Shown here: positions 63,950 to 64,000 of the stretch, piece by piece | Layout of the letters: each line of letters opens with the position of its first letter | Numbering within the stretch: position 1 is the first letter of the stretch | Origin: Acinetobacter sp. NIPH 2100 | GTDB lineage: Bacteria; Pseudomonadota; Gammaproteobacteria; Pseudomonadales; Moraxellaceae | Direction of reading: 5' to 3' | Length of the DNA stretch: 64,000 nt | Assembly (NCBI RefSeq): GCF_000369805.1 | Contig: NZ_KB850224.1 | Span: forward strand, 1,287,924-1,351,923 | Translations under genes and position numbers: made by a program | The notes under the pieces: generated by a model | Told to the model about the DNA's origin: nothing | The model's input: only the letters and a program-made list of their open reading frames with translations | Database searches by the model: none

Positions 63950-64000
63950 TCATTCTTCAGGATAAGCCACTTTTTTCAGCGCTTTAATATCTGTTTCAGG
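63950..64000 (-). CDS. 3' fragment of an unidentified gene
   Basis: Only the last 16 codons (ending KALKKVAYPEE) and a TGA stop are inside the window; the rest lies to the right. The terminator-like hairpin just downstream supports a real gene end. The product cannot be identified from this fragment. Confidence 0.55.
   Translation of the reverse strand, partial: PETDIKALKKVAYPEE

Noticed and set aside
1-64000. CRISPR arrays, rRNA or tRNA genes, intact insertion sequences
   Set aside because: I saw no regularly spaced repeats, no cloverleaf or rRNA-like sequence and no transposase gene. A tRNA missed by eye is possible but no gap large enough shows typical tRNA motifs.

Overview
The window is a chromosomal segment from a gamma-proteobacterium of the genus Acinetobacter. 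The base composition is AT-rich. The genus call rests on genes largely confined to Acinetobacter: a CarO-type outer membrane protein, a 'rhombotarget A' protein, a single-permease LolCD (LolF-type) locus and a NadM-type NMN adenylyltransferase. The CarO sequence differs clearly from the A. baumannii form as I remember it, so a non-baumannii species is likely. I see no rRNA, tRNA, CRISPR array, prophage or intact insertion sequence. Most of the window is core genome.

Layout. 1-13.7 kb: 3' end of xerC, etfBA, an AraC regulator followed by an exported metallo-beta-lactamase-fold hydrolase, an unknown membrane protein, gyrA, then a minus-strand tripartite exporter operon (TolC, HlyD adaptor, two ABC-2 permeases) with no ATPase gene. 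14-30 kb: serC, an unknown protein with a tiny membrane ORF, yaiI, a DMT transporter, a PilZ-like protein, lolCD, comEC, an LpxM-type acyltransferase, an SppA-like protease, an alpha/beta hydrolase, purMN, an AI-2E/PerM transporter and hda. 29.9-35.8 kb: two tandem exported CSLREA/GlyGly-CTERM proteins facing an ECF sigma / membrane protein / DUF3106 module. 35.9-48 kb: TrmH-type methyltransferase, fbp, a small ORF, the complete ybgC-tolQRAB-pal cluster, a lipoprotein, ruvAB, dgt and a DUF4442 protein. 48.2-64 kb: purL, a Bcr/CflA pump, a cluster of very short membrane-protein ORFs, a YqfO-like protein, glycerate kinase, an enoyl-CoA hydratase, nadM, a glyoxalase-fold protein, a CAP lipoprotein, a Bcp-like peroxiredoxin, a Dph6-like protein, queC/queE, dapD, a 326-bp MITE-like repeat element and carO.

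How the genes work together. Envelope biology dominates. Tol-Pal maintains the outer membrane, LolCD sorts lipoproteins, the LpxM-type enzyme acylates lipid A, and the TolC/HlyD/permease set probably exports something through both membranes. ComEC imports DNA and CarO is an outer-membrane barrel. Three purine genes (purM, purN, purL) and two queuosine/preQ0 genes (queC, queE) lie at separate loci. Many genes are separated by clear intrinsic terminators, several of them bidirectional at convergent gene ends.

The least explained items are the MITE-like element upstream of carO, the cluster of 41-51 residue membrane ORFs at 53.4-54.1 kb, the triple hairpin between dapD and queE, the exporter without an ATPase, and a perfect inverted repeat upstream of the unknown membrane protein at 5 kb. 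All functional calls come from reading the sequence and from recall of families. No database search was run.
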